Shown here: piece after piece, positions 1-11,125 of the stretch
How positions within the stretch are numbered: the first letter of the stretch is position 1
Layout: each line of letters begins with the position of its first letter
NCBI RefSeq assembly: GCF_042477335.2
Contig: NC_091246.1
Coordinates: 254,061,501 to 254,125,500 of the forward strand
DNA length: 64,000 bases
Direction of reading: 5' to 3'
From: Ovis canadensis
Lineage: Eukaryota > Chordata > Mammalia > Artiodactyla > Bovidae
Notes under the pieces: generated by a model
The model's input: the letters and a program-made list of their open reading frames with translations, nothing else
Told to the model about the DNA's origin: nothing
The model's database searches: none
Program-made: the position numbers and the translations under genes

Positions 1-59
1 GCAGAGACACAGAGGCGCTACGGGGCAGGGGAGGGAGGGTGTGTGCCCAGGCGATGACG

Positions 60-285
60 TGGGCAGAGGTCAGCGCGGAGCAGCTAGAAACCAACAAATC
101 CCAGACAGAGAAGACAGCCATCTCCCAGACGAGGAAGGGCGGTGCTCCAGAGCCTTCGGAGGGAGCTTAGCCCCACAAACCACTTGCTTTTAGACTCCAG
201 ACCTGCGAGAGTATAAATTTCTGCTGTTTTAAGCCACCTTGTTGCCATCCTTTGTTACAGGAGCCGATACAGTACAGCCTCTGAG
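60..285 (+). repeat. MaLR/ERVL LTR-like 3' end
   Basis: The tail (TTTTAGACTCCAGACCTG, TATAAATTTCTGCTGTTTTAA, then GCCACC and TTGTTACAG) matches the end of ancient mammalian MaLR LTRs (MLT1/MST type). The 5' limit is uncertain. Confidence 0.5.
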
Positions 286-370
286 AGTGGCTATTCTGAC
301 CCCTCGCCCACACTAACCCCCGTGATCATGACCATATCATGGCCACACAAGCTTTCACCGAGAGTCAGCA

Positions 371-568
371 GGTGCCCTGGTGGCTCAGTAGGTCAAGAAT
401 ATACCTGCAATGCAGGAGGCCATCTGCAAGAGACCCAGATTCGATCACTGGGTCAGGAAGATCCCCTGGGAAAGGAAAGGGTGGCCCCCTCCAGCAGTCT
501 TGCTCAGGAAATCCCACGGCGGGCTGCAGTCCACGGGGTTGCAAGAGTCAGCCAGGACTGAGCAAGTA
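371..568 (+). repeat. Bov-tA SINE
   Basis: Begins with the diagnostic CCCTGGTGGCTCAG head, has the tRNA B-box-like GATTCGATCACTGGGTC, and ends near GACTGAGCAAG. A short internal duplication sits after the anticodon-like region. Confidence 0.88.
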
Positions 569-1764
569 ACCCACCACAGCAGGCGCCTGGCACCAAGGAC
601 ACAGAGAAGACACAGCCTTGGCCAAGGGCCCACACACAGCGACAGCAAAGCCGCCCCTTGTCCTAGCGGCTTCAGCTCCAGAGGGAGAGAAGCGGGAGGG
701 GCTGCACGAACAAGTCCTGGCGCCGTCGCTTCCGGGCTGTGGGGCCAATGGCAGGTCACAGCCCGCCTCTCTGAACCCGAATTCCTGCAAGATGGAGGTA
801 CTTAGGCCAACCTGCCTCTTTCACACAAAGGACCTAGAAACACTTTAGAAAGTCGTAATTGCACTTTTGAAATGGGAGGTAAACAGGGCTTGGTAAATAT
901 ATTCTTTAGACCTTTCTGCATGTGGAAATATTTCATACAAAAAAGAAAGAAAGGGGGCGTAGCGGTGGAAGGTGGCAGGCAGGGAGGTTTCTACACTGGA
1001 TTCGCGTTCTCCTCAAACACCACCATTTCTTTGGGGAGCAGAATTATCCTCAAAGGGCATCTTGAATTGCAAACAGCCAGAGCCACAAAGGGAAGAAAAA
1101 GCCCCCGGGAACAAGCCTCGTTTGGATCCGTCCCCAAGCCGAGTCATCGCCAGCTGGCCAGTTTTGGTTCCTCCTGCCTCAGCCGGAAGCATGAGCCAGG
1201 GACTGTGCAGTGATCCCGAGATTTGTCAGAGGCAGCGTCTGATCCCCGCCAGTCGAGAAGAGGGGAAGAGAGACCCTCAAGATCAAACAAGGCTCCTTGG
1301 AAAGCCACTCTGCGTGGGGAACACCTCAGGGCAGGAGCCAGCGTGACAGCCTGCAGGCTGCCTTGAAGCAGGAGCATTTTGCTTGAAGATTATGGGAGGA
1401 TGGAGGGAATATGGGTGCTGGAGGGTTCCAAACGCAGAAAGGGCTTGGCAGCACCTGGCCCCACCAACCCAAATCTGAGGAGAGCACTGTGCTTCGGAGC
1501 CTCTGGACCAGGGCAGACTGGGAGCGTCTCTCATCCATGCTAGCCAGTCTGCTGGGAATCTTGTCAGGGCCTCCCTCGTGGGAGCCTGACTTCATTCCCC
1601 GAGTCAGAGTCCAAGGAAAAGATGGATGTAGTCAGCTCAGCCCCACAGAGACTCATGAAAACTCACTCCCTAGCAGGCCTGGCAAAAATCATTCAGGTGA
1701 TTTAATTCAATCCAGTTCAAGCCACTATTTATTAAATAAACAGACAGCTGAGCACAGAGGCTAA
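569..1764. other. Unassigned sequence
   Basis: No gene or repeat recognised. Open frames here show no protein family features. Confidence 0.5.
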
Positions 1765-1985
1765 GGGACTCCAGAGCCGGGTGAACTGGGCTTGAATCCC
1801 AGCTCTAATGCTTAGACCAGTCACTTGGCCTCTCCTGGGACTCAGTTTTCCCTTCTGTAAAATAGGGATTGTAACGGCACCTACCCCATAGGGCTGTATG
1901 CGCATGAAATGCATTAGTACTTCTTAAGCACCTGAAATCTTTTCAGGCATACAGTAAGTGCCAACTAAGGGCTGTCCAGGGAACT
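1765..1985 (+). repeat. MIR SINE
   Basis: Matches MIR core order: GGGCTTGAATCCCAGCTC, CAGTCACTTGGCCTCTC, CTCAGTTTTCCC, TCTGTAAAATAGGGATTGTA, then GGCTGTATGCGCATGAAATG. Confidence 0.75.
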
Positions 1986-2224
1986 GGTAAATGAAGCAGT
2001 GGGGTAAACAAGGGCCCTGGACGTCCTCCAGCATCCCTGCATACAGACAGCTGGGACCAGAAAGAGGAAACACCTCATCCAGGGTGGCGCAGCTCAAAAG
2101 TTGTCAAGGCAACACGACAGCAATTTGACCCCATCCTTAACCACCAAGTCTTAGAGACCCCCTTCCGCTCACTATTTCTCCCCAGAGTCTGGCCCGGAGC
2201 GTGGCACTTAGGGGACATAAACGC

Positions 2225-2415
2225 TGAGTGAACCCTCTGAACCATCATCCCTTCTCTTACTCTTTATGTGACCTTGGGCATGTGACACAGACTTCTGAAG
2301 TGTCCGTTTCTGTGTGTAAAAGTATGGATCTGAATATCCAATTCACAGGGCTGCTGGTGAGAACCAAATGCAAACACGCCCAGCAGGGTGTCTGACAGTT
2401 CGTCCATGTTAAACA
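2225..2415 (+). repeat. MIR SINE, degraded
   Basis: TGTGACCTTGGGCATGTGAC, a TTTCTGTGTGTAAA equivalent of the MIR core, and GGGCTGCTGGTGAGAACC follow MIR order. Confidence 0.6.
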
Positions 2416-3179
2416 AATGTCATCTTGATTTTATTTCATTTCCTTGGCCGTGCTCAGCTCTGCCCAAGGACCCATGGGGAACACAAGAGAAGGAGAAAAT
2501 GTATTCTTGTCCTGAAGGAACTTTACACAAGGCAAAAGAGTAGGAGAGTGTTCGCTTAAAGGACAAGCTGCAGTTAGGTGTCGAAGCAGAAGCCACCCCG
2601 GGCTTCAGAGAGCTCAGCCTGGACGGGGGCAGTCTGGAGGGCCTCTGGGAGGAGGTGTTTGAAAGAACTATCCACCTCATTACCTGCCACGTGAAAGAGC
2701 CTCGCAGACCGTGTTCCCATTAGGCGAGGTTGGACCGGCAATGTGGGTGAGAACAGAAAAACGCTGCCTCGAGGTTTGAAAGCTGCTGCCTGTGAGGGGA
2801 GAAGCAGGCTCTGATCAATCCCCTCCGATCAAAGGGCTGGGAATGGCAGCGGAACCAACCAGAGGGCTGGCAGCAGGCGGGGCCGAGCGAGTGATGTTCA
2901 AAACCGCGTGCTCTGGGCCCAGACATTGATGTCCTTCCAGAAAGTGCCCTGTGTGGCTGTGAAGAAGAACAAAAGGATGGAAGATACAGAACACGCTCGG
3001 CTGGGAGAGACAACCCAGACAGAGCCGGGTGAGCCAACGCCATGGCGTCCCAGCCGGAAGGAGACGTGAGCACCTCTCAAGGCAGAGCAGCTCCCCAAGG
3101 TCAGTCCATCCTGAAAATCCCTCGGGAACACCCTCGTGCCCAGCCCGCTCATCAGTTGGGGATGGCCACTGGGGCCCAA
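2416..3179. other. Unassigned sequence
   Basis: No recognisable gene or repeat. Confidence 0.45.
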
Positions 3180-3385
3180 GGGCGTCCCTGGTGGCTCAGC
3201 AGCAAGGAATCTGCCTGCAGCGTAGGAGGTGCGGGTTCCACCCCTGGGTTGGGAAGATCCCCTGGAAGAGGAAATGGCAACTCAGTATTCTTGCTGGCAA
3301 AATCCCATGGACAGAGGAGCCTGGCGGGCTACAGTCCACAGGGTCACAAAGAGTCAGAAACGGCTGAGTGGGTGAGCACGCAAAG
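3180..3385 (+). repeat. Bov-tA SINE
   Basis: CCCTGGTGGCTCAGCAGC head, GGGTTGGGAAGATCCCCTGG, CCATGGACAGAGGAGCCTGG and GAGTCAGAAACGGCTGAG tail are in consensus order. Confidence 0.92.
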
Positions 3386-3790
3386 CAATGAGCACTGGTG
3401 CCCAGGGAGTTTGTGAGCACTCCCCACGTACATTGTGATGGACAAATGCCCAGCATCTAGTTCCTGCCTCCAACCTCAGCCCGTGTGCAATTGACTCCAG
3501 GAACAGACATGCGGCTGGGCTGACCAACCCAAGCCCTACAGACCCCTGGACACAGGAATTCATTCCGGGATAAACTCACAAGCTTAAGCAAAAAGATACA
3601 AGACCTGAGACATCGTTCACACTGCTAAGAGTGCAGTGCACAATCTTTCTTGCTGGCCTCGGACTTGGGAAGCAGATGTTTAGAGTTGCTGATAGCCACA
3701 CTGCCATCCTACGGAGCCTAAATGTGAACAGCTGGAGAAACAGGAGACTCGGATGATGTCTGTGTTAGTTAGGGCAATGCTAACGGCTAC

Positions 3791-4060
3791 GGGCCTCCCT
3801 GGAGGCTCAGCTGGTGCCGAGTCCACCTGCAACGCTGGAGACCCTGGTTCGAGTCCTGGGTTGGGAAGGTCTGCTGGAGAAGGGATAGGCTACCCACTCC
3901 AGTATTCCTGGGCCTCTCTGGAGGCTCAGCTGGTGACAAATCTGCCTGCAATGCAAGAGACCTGGGTTCAATCCCTGGGTTGGGATGATCCCCTGGAGAG
4001 TGTTCTGGCCTAGAGAATTCCATAGTCCATGGGGTCACAATGAGACATGACTTAGTGACC
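3791..4060 (+). repeat. Dimeric Bov-tA SINE
   Basis: Two head units (near 3792 and 3910) each carry the GGCTCAGCTGGT motif and tRNA-like box, followed by one tail ending CATGGGGTCACAATGAGACA. Confidence 0.9.
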
Positions 4061-4103
4061 TGCAATTTCATAACAAATGAAACTCCAAATCTCAGTGGCT
4101 TAG

Positions 4104-4315
4104 TGGTGGTTTAATCACAGTGCCCGACTCTTGCAACCCCTTGGAGTGTAGCCCACCAGTCTCCTCTGTCCGTGGGATTTCCCAGGTAAGAATACTGGAG
4201 TGGGCTCCCATTTCCTTCTCCAGGGGAGATCTTCCCTGACCAAGGATGGAACTCAGGGCTCCTGCATTGCAGGCAGACTCTTTACCGACTGAGCCACCAG
4301 GGACACAAATCTCAC
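4104..4315 (-). repeat. Bov-tA SINE with target-site duplication
   Basis: Minus orientation: CCTCTGTCCGTGGGATTTCC, TACTGGAGTGGGCTCCCATT, GCAGACTCTTTACCGACTGAG. It is flanked by perfect 16-bp direct repeats AATCTCAGTGGCTTAG at 4088-4103 and 4316-4331. Confidence 0.93.
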
Positions 4316-4850
4316 AATCTCAGTGGCTTAGCCCAAAGAAACGTATTCCTCATTCACTAACAGTCTGATGTAGGTCTTTCTGGAGACGACGGGTCCATAA
4401 TCCTTCTGTCTTACGCCACACCTTCTCCTACGGCCTTGGAATTCTCTGCATTCAGCCCACGGGGGAACATTGCAGTGGGGGATGCGTATCTGCTTCTTAA
4501 GCTCCTTGGTCTGGAAGTGACTCCTACCAGTTCCACTCTCTTCCATTGGTGAGGACCAGTCACATGACCACACCTGAATGCAAAGGGATCTGGGAAATGT
4601 AGTTCCTGGCCAACATCTGCTTCTTGGCAACCAGTCTGCACTGAGAAAGAAGCACCCTGAACCTTAGGTGACCAGCTGGCCACCTCCACCCCCACATCGT
4701 CAAGTGCTTCCCTCAAGTGGCTCCTGAAGCCTGATCTTCTTTATTTACATAAGCTATTACATTTCCTATTTCTACTTAAGCCAGTTTGGACTGGGTTTTC
4801 TGCTGTGAGTGCCAAGCAATTCTTGATATGGAGCAGAGTCCTGAAGTCCA

Positions 4851-5499
4851 TGTGTGCAGATCAGAAGGAAACCCAGTCGCTCCTTTCCCCAGTCCAATAA
4901 TCGTCCCACAATACCCTACAGCTTCCCGTTAGCCAAGCTCCGTGGCCTAGCCCATCCCCTGCGGAGCCAGTCAGTAATGCAGTCCTCCCAGGAGGGAACT
5001 GGGTTGGCCCGCCTGGAGAGCAGGGGCCGGAGACCGCCCATGCTCATCTGTGAGCCTCCACAGGAGAAAAGGGTCGGCAGACTCACGTTTCCAGTGAAGG
5101 GACAGTTGCTCAAAGAGAAATGTTCGAGGTGGTCGGCTTAGGGACAAAGCTCCAAAACGCCACCAGGACATTCCTCCCACCCTTGTGTGCTGCCAGCATC
5201 TAGGCCAGGGCCAAATATGCAGGTCTGAAAGTACCACGCATTTTGTGACATTCCTGCCTTTACAGAATCTAATATTCTTCCCTGTGCAGGCTGCGCTTAA
5301 TGACTTCCTGCTAACATACGGAATATGGAGGAAATGGCTTCCAAGGGGAGGCTATCACAGGCGCTGCGGTTTCCGCCTTCCTCTCACTTGGACCACTTGC
5401 TCTGGGGGAAGCCATGTGCCACGCTGTAAGCAAACACGAGCAGCACCATGAAGCAGAGCCACTGGTGAGAACCTGGGGCTTCCGGCCGATAGCCGTGCC
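4851..5499. other. Unassigned sequence
   Basis: Nothing recognised. Confidence 0.45.
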
Positions 5500-5727
5500 A
5501 GTGAACCTTCTGAGAAGCGGATCCCCCAGCCCAGGCCAAGCTACCAGCTGACCACAGCCCTGTCCAACATCTTGAGGGCAACTTCACGAGAGACCTCGAG
5601 CCGGAAACACCCAGCCAAGCTCTTCCTGACTTCCTGCTCCATAGAAACTGAGATAATGAGCATCTGTCGCTTTACATCACTAAGTCTGGGGTCATTTGTT
5701 ACACAGCAACAGGTAACTAATACAGCT
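5500..5727 (+). repeat. MLT1-like LTR 3' end
   Basis: CACCCAGCCAAGCTCTTCC, TAATGAGCATCTGTCGCTTT, ACATCACTAAGTCTGGGGTC and TTGTTACACAGCAACAGGTA match the ends of old MaLR LTRs. Confidence 0.55.
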
Positions 5728-5849
5728 GCACAAGGGGATAGCCGAAGCAAGCTTTATGCCTTGAGGGTACGGAAGAGCCCAAGGTATATGTCAGCTGAGC
5801 CTAGGTAACTGCAATGAAGTATAAGATTCCTCTCTGAGCCAGCAGAGAA

Positions 5850-5972
5850 GCCCAAGGATACTGGAGCGGGTAGCCTATCCCTTCTCCAGGAGATCGTCCC
5901 GACCCAGGAAGTGAACCGGGGTCTCTTTGCAGGCAGACAGTTTATCAGCTGAGCTACCAGGTAAGCCCCATA
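5850..5972 (-). repeat. Bov-tA SINE, truncated
   Basis: Only the head half is present: CCTTCTCCAGGAGATCGTCC, GACCCAGGAAGTGAACCGGG, CAGCTGAGCTACCAGGTAAG. Confidence 0.8.
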
Positions 5973-6160
5973 TATAGTCACACTCCTCATCAAAACAGGA
6001 GCCAGTGACTCCAATGAAAGGAAGTCACCAATAAGAGCGTCAAGCTAAAACACGGCAGATGGTTTGGTGGTCACTAGACAAAGGTTGTTATATGACCCAG
6101 GGAAAACTGTTAAGTTGAACTATGCAAAATAGCCAATTTGCAACTACTTTTTAATAAATA

Positions 6161-6473
6161 GGGCTTCCCTGATAGCTCAGTTGGTAAAGAATCCGCCTGC
6201 AATGCAGAAGACCCCGGTTCGATTCCCAGGTCACGAAGATCAGCTGGAGAAGGGAGAGGCTACCCACTCCAGTATTCCTGGGCGTCCCTGGGGGCTCAGC
6301 TGGTGAAGAATCCGCCTGCAATGCGGGAGACCTGGGTTCAGTCCCTGGGTTGGGAAGATCCCCTGGAGAAGGGAAAGTTACCCACTCCAGTACTCTGGCC
6401 TGGAGAATCCCATGGGCTGTATAGTTCATGGGGTCGCAGAGTCCGACACGACTGAGCGGCTTTCACTTTCACG
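6161..6473 (+). repeat. Dimeric Bov-tA SINE, full length
   Basis: Heads at 6161 (GGGCTTCCCTGATAGCTCAG) and about 6281 (GGGCGTCCCTGGGGGCTCAG), a single tail, and terminal CTTTCACTTTCAC. Confidence 0.94.
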
Positions 6474-8306
6474 TTTAATAGCAGCCTCATGTCATTCCAC
6501 ATGGCCCTCCAACTCCCTAAGCCTCAGTGTCCTTCTCTGTGCAATAAAGGTAAGGCCCCTCATTGAGAGTAAAGCGACTTTGCACACCGTAAGTGGGCTG
6601 CCTCAGAGCACACAGGATGGCCCGTGATCCCTGGGGGATCGCTGAGGGCCTTGCTGACGGCACAGAAACAGAGGTCATGGGGCTCAGAGAACGCGAGGCG
6701 CTGCCAGCTGCTGGAGACGGGAGACCTGCCCTTGGTTTCCTAACATGAAGGAGAGTTGGGACTGGAAGACTCCTGCCTCTGCCTTCCCACCTGTATAAGG
6801 GCAGTGAGCGCTGCAGGGTGCCCCTGTTGGCCCAGCCTTGCCCTGCTGCCCTCCATCCCCGCCAGCGGACGGCAAGCGGGCAGGGGTGGGCAGGGTCCTC
6901 ATTGCTGAGGCAGGCTGCATCCCAGAGGCCGGATTTAGCAAGATTGTTCAAGCAAATGGCTCAATTCCCTCCGGTTTTTGTAGTACAAACAATCCCAGAC
7001 AAGTCTTAGAGGGAAGGGAGAGAAAGAGTGATCTGTGCCGTGTAAAAATGTGGCCCTGCGGGGCATCTGCATTTCTGAACAAGAAGAGCCGTGGCTGAGT
7101 GTGCCTGTCACTCAGCTATCCTGTTCCCTCCCTCCCGGCCCAGCCAGGAGAGGCTGCAGTCGCTGGGCCCCCAAGTTCAAGTCCGGCCTGTCATTAAGTC
7201 TGCAGAGGCCCTCCTGCAGCCCCCTCTCTGGTCCGCGGCTACTCCTCATCTCTGTAAAACGGGGAGGCTGACGGCCTGGCCTCCAAGGGCAACCTTCACA
7301 AAGTGACAGTCCACGGTTACAAAACCTGGGAATCGGGAGACCTGGCTTTGAGCTGCAGCCGTGGCCTTAACTGACCTAACGACCTTGAAAGCTCAGCGTC
7401 GGAAGGACTTTCCTGTATGAACAGGTTCAGCCTCCAGCTCCTCTAAATTTCCCTCTGGCATCCCAGAAGGGCGACCACCTAGCTTCTGGGTCAATACCCC
7501 CCAAAGAGGGGAAGCTCACTCCCCTGTTCAGGAGGAGGACATCCATCCTATCGCCAGACAGACAGCTGCACAGTCGCTGAGTCTGTCTTCAGGCTGGAGC
7601 TCAAACCCGCTGCCCAGAGGAAGGCCCAGTACCCTCGCCCTGGTGCACACCTCCCGTATTCTCAGTCATGCAGTCTGTCCCGGGCCCCGCTGGGGGATGA
7701 GAAGGGTCTTCATCCCTCTGAGATTTGGTCTCCTGGTCTGTGAAATGGAAATACTGCTTAGCCCATCTCTCAGAGTGCTGTGAGGATTGATTGAGCTCGT
7801 CACCTAGCACAGGGTTGGTCAGGGCAGGCGGCCTGATGACGTCAGCAACAGCAGGGACGGTGGTCCTGCCCCGTTTCCCCACACTGGCGCCCAGAGCACA
7901 CAGGCTCACAGGTGTGACGCACAGCCATGGCTTGCAGCTCATGGGGGATGGCAAGGGGTCCCAGATGAGCCCCCACGAGTCCATCACATGTCACTCAGCT
8001 CTGTCCCCCGAGAAAGCCCATCAGTGCAACTGACAGTTGAGCACACTCGCCTATGGATGGGCTGGCATCCAGTCCAGCTTTTTCTTTTGAAGGCAAATCA
8101 TTCTCACGCTTTGGTGCCTATGATGGATTGTACATTCACACCCTTCACGCCCACCCCCCACTAAGATTGCACTTCCATCCTCACAGTCATACGTTTCTGC
8201 AGAAACACGGAAAGAGTGGAGTGGGTGCGCTCCCTCCCCCGCGGATTCGGCCGGGGTCACGTGGCTCGGCTTGGCTGGCGCGCTGAGGTCGGGAGGCACG
8301 TGTGGC
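6474..8306. other. Unassigned sequence with MIR traces
   Basis: No gene recognised. Around 7730-7835, CTGGTCTGTGAAATGGAAAT and GTGCTGTGAGGATTGATTGA look like a plus-strand MIR; 6490-6550 holds a shorter MIR-like trace. Confidence 0.4.
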
Positions 8307-8418
8307 GATTCCAGGACGAAGCCGAAAAGGCGCCGATTCCAGGACGAGGCCGCAAAGGCGCCGATTCCAGGACGAGGCCGCAAAGGCGCCGATTCCAGGA
8401 CGAGGCCGCAAGGCGCTG
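8307..8418 (+). repeat. 28-bp CpG-rich minisatellite, four units
   Basis: GATTCCAGGACGA recurs at 8307, 8335, 8363 and 8391, exactly 28 bases apart, with unit remainder GGCCGCAAAGGCGCC. Because 28 is not a multiple of three, reading frames cycle through all three phases, which explains the repetitive shadow peptides. Surrounding sequence is CpG-rich. Confidence 0.95.
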
Positions 8419-8749
8419 CACGCTTTGCCCCTTCCTTGCGTCCTGACAACTGCTGCGCTTCAGCCCGGCTCCCGTCGGGGCACACGCGGGACAGACCTGG
8501 GCCCAGCCCGCAGCCTGGAGCCCAGCCCACCTGACCTGCAAGCAGAAATAGAGACATCGGACCCGCTGTCTCATCAGCTGAAGCGCAGCCCTGCGAACTT
8601 CAGAATAAATACGTGTAGCTGCAATGTGCCTGAGTTTGGGGATGATTTGTTATGCGGCCCTGAGGCAGCAATAGCTGGCCCCTTATTATGTTTCAGTAGC
8701 AAGTTACTTGTGGCAACCCCAGCTCATTGAGGCAATCTACTACCATTGC

Positions 8750-9682
8750 GACACACATGCGCACACACACTCTAGCACACACTCACGTGCACACACACTC
8801 GCGTGCACACACACGTGCACGCACACACTCGGGAGCACACACACGCACACTTGTGCATATGCACGCACACACTCGTGCACACACACTCGTGCACACATGC
8901 ACACACGTGCACGTGCGCGCACACACTCATGTGCACACTCGCGCGCGCACGCACACTCGCACACGCACACACTTGCGCGCGCACGCTCTCGTGCACACAC
9001 ACGCACACTTGTGCGCGCGCACACGCATGCACGCACGCACACACGCGCAACACACTCGTGCACAGACATGCACACACGCATGCGTGCACACACGTGCACG
9101 CACACACTCGGGAGCACACACGCACACACGCACACTTGTGCATATGCACGCACACACTCGTGCACACACACTCGCACACACATGCACACATGCGCACGTG
9201 CGCACACACTCATGTGCACACTCACGCACGCACACGCACACTCGCACATGCGCACACTCGTGCACACACTCGCGCGCACACACACACATGCGTGCACACA
9301 TGTGCACGCACACTCGGGAGCACGCACACGCACACACGCACACTTGTGCATATGCACGCACACACTCGTGCACACACTCGTGCGCACACACACGAGTGCA
9401 CACACGTGCATGCACACTCGGGAGCACGCGCACGCACACACGCACACTTGTGCACATGCACGCACACACTCGTGCACACACATGCACACACGCGCACATG
9501 CACACACACTCATGTGCACACTCGCGCGCACACGCACACTCACACACACGTGCACACACTTGCATGCACACGCTCTCGTGCACACACACTTGTGCGCGCA
9601 CACACGCACACACGCACGCACGCACACACGCGAACACACTCATGCACACACATGCACACACTTGCATGCGCACACACACTCA
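8750..9682. repeat. Compound CA/CG/TG array with higher-order units
   Basis: About 930 bases of mostly alternating purine-pyrimidine sequence (CACACA, GTGCAC, GCGCGC) with phase breaks at CTCG. CACTCGGGAGCAC recurs at 8826, 9105, 9311 and 9415, each followed by a CACTTGTGCA(T/C)ATGCACGC block, so diverged units were duplicated. Long open frames on both strands (up to 341 codons) are composition artefacts rich in His-Thr or Cys-Val. Confidence 0.95.
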
Positions 9683-9755
9683 GGAATCATTTTGCTATAC
9701 ACCTAAAACTAACACAACACTAAATCAACTATGCTTCAATAACAAGAAATGAGTA
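9683..9755 (+). repeat. LINE-1 3' terminus fragment
   Basis: TTTTGCTATACACCTAAAAC, TAACACAACACTAAATCAAC and TATGCTTCAATAACAA match the 3' end of cetartiodactyl L1. Confidence 0.7.
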
Positions 9756-10073
9756 AAAAAAACATAGCGCTAACTCTTTGGTTTAAAATAAATCATCAGG
9801 CGGCATTTATTTTCACACTGAAGTTTATATCTGATAGACCATACACTCTGTGAAACCCTCAGAACGGAAGTGAAGGAAGATGCTCACCTTTACATTCTGT
9901 TACATAAATCCCCAACGAAATAGTTTTCCCACAAATTGGTGGAAAAAATAACAATAAAAACATTTCACCAGTGAAAGAATCTAGGCACAAAACACTATAT
10001 TCCATGATTCTGTTGATACGAAATGACTAGCAGGCAGATAGAAGGCAGAATAGTGGCTCCCTAGGGCTGAGAG

Positions 10074-10352
10074 TTGGAGAAGGCGATGGCGCCCACTCCA
10101 GTCCTCTTGCCTGGAAAGTCCCACGGATGGAGGGGCCTGGTGGGCTGCAGTCCATGGGGTCGCTAAGAGTTGGACACGACTGAGCGACTTCACTTTCATT
10201 TTTCACTTTCATGCATTGGAGAAGGAAATGGCAACCCACTCCAGTGTTCTTGCCTGGAGAATCCCAGGAAAGGCGGAGCCTGGTGGGCTGCCATCTATGG
10301 GGTCACACAGAGTCGGACACGACTGAAGCAACTTAGCAGCAGCAGCAGCAGC
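10074..10352 (+). repeat. Dimeric Bov-tA-derived SINE with (AGC)n tail
   Basis: Two tail-type units lacking the tRNA head, ending in an AGC trinucleotide run. Flanked by 11-bp direct repeats AGGGCTGAGAG at 10063-10073 and 10353-10363. Confidence 0.92.
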
Positions 10353-10422
10353 AGGGCTGAGAGTGGTGGGGCAGGGGTTACCTGTGAAGGGGCACAAGGA
10401 ACCTTGCAGGGATGATGAAAAG

Positions 10423-10623
10423 GGAAACTCACCCAGTCGTGTCTGACTCTTCACGACCCCATGGACTGTAGCCCGCCAGGCTTCTCAGTCCATGGAATTC
10501 TCCAGGCGAGAATACTGGAGCAGGTAGTCATTCCCTTCTCCAGGGGATCTTCCTGACCCAGGGATCAAACCCAGGTCTCCGGCACTGCAGGCGGACTCTT
10601 TGCTGTCTGACCACAGGGGAAGC
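10423..10623 (-). repeat. Bov-tA SINE
   Basis: Minus copy: CCAGTCGTGTCTGACTCTTC, GGATCTTCCTGACCCAGGGA, GGCGGACTCTTTGCTGTCTG. Confidence 0.9.
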
Positions 10624-10690
10624 TAGCAATGTTCTCAAACTGGATTGTGGTGATGATTGTTGCGTAAATGTATTAAAACCACTGTGGGGG

Positions 10691-11060
10691 GAAGAGGCAT
10701 GTGGCTTCACCTTGGTGGCTCTCTTGATCATCTGCGCTGCACTGCCGTGTCACGACTATGGAGAGGTCCATGTCACGACCAAGGAGGCCTCCCGGGACGC
10801 ACCCGAGGGTGCCGCTGAGGAAGCAGGTCCTTCAGTCACAGGCGAGCCTGCAGCTGACAGCAGACCCCGCAGCTGACGGCAGACCCGCTGGCGTCCTGGA
10901 AGCAAAGCAAACCTCGCGAGAGACTGACCCGTCCGGCTGGGCTGCAGCCATCACAGACCCCCACCCGCAGAGACCACATGAACGGGACTGTTTGTTGCTC
11001 TGAGCTGCTACACGTGGGGTTCACTTGTTATTCAGCCAGAGCTAGCTAATACAAATTATC
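10691..11060 (+). repeat. Possible MaLR LTR remnant
   Basis: Only the last 80 bases are suggestive (TTGTTGCTCTGAGCTGCTAC, CACTTGTTATTCAGCCAGAG, TAGCTAATACA). The rest is unrecognised. Confidence 0.35.
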
Positions 11061-11125
11061 ACGTGGCGATCCATGTGAAAACGTGGCTTAGTTAGCTAAT
11101 CTAGTTTAGTTGGTCATCTGCATCC

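Larger units (their letters stand above)
3764..4850 (+). repeat. Ancient LTR-like element split by two SINEs
   Basis: Pieces at about 3764-3790, 4061-4103 and 4316-4850 read as one old mammalian repeat once the SINEs are removed. The start TGTGTTAGTTAGGGC, the middle CTCAGTGGCTTAG and the end TTAAGCCAGTTTGGACTGGGTTTTC are typical of MLT1-like LTRs. Family assignment is tentative. Confidence 0.4.
9960..10690 (+). repeat. Ancient L1 3'-UTR-like segment, split by two SINEs
   Basis: Host pieces between the SINEs (GCAGAATAGTGGCTCCCTAG, GGGCTGAGAGTGGTGGGGCA, AATGTTCTCAAACTGGATTG, GTGGTGATGATTGTTGCGTA) follow the order of L1M 3' ends. Confidence 0.5.

Noticed and set aside
8750..9682. CRISPR-like or satellite array with regular spacers
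   Set aside because: Spacing of the marker motif is irregular (279, 206, 104) and the sequence is simple-repeat; the window is mammalian.
8708..9752. Several long open frames (up to 341 codons) on both strands rich in His/Thr or Cys/Val
   Set aside because: They are translations of the CA/CG/TG array; dinucleotide repeats avoid stop codons in several frames.
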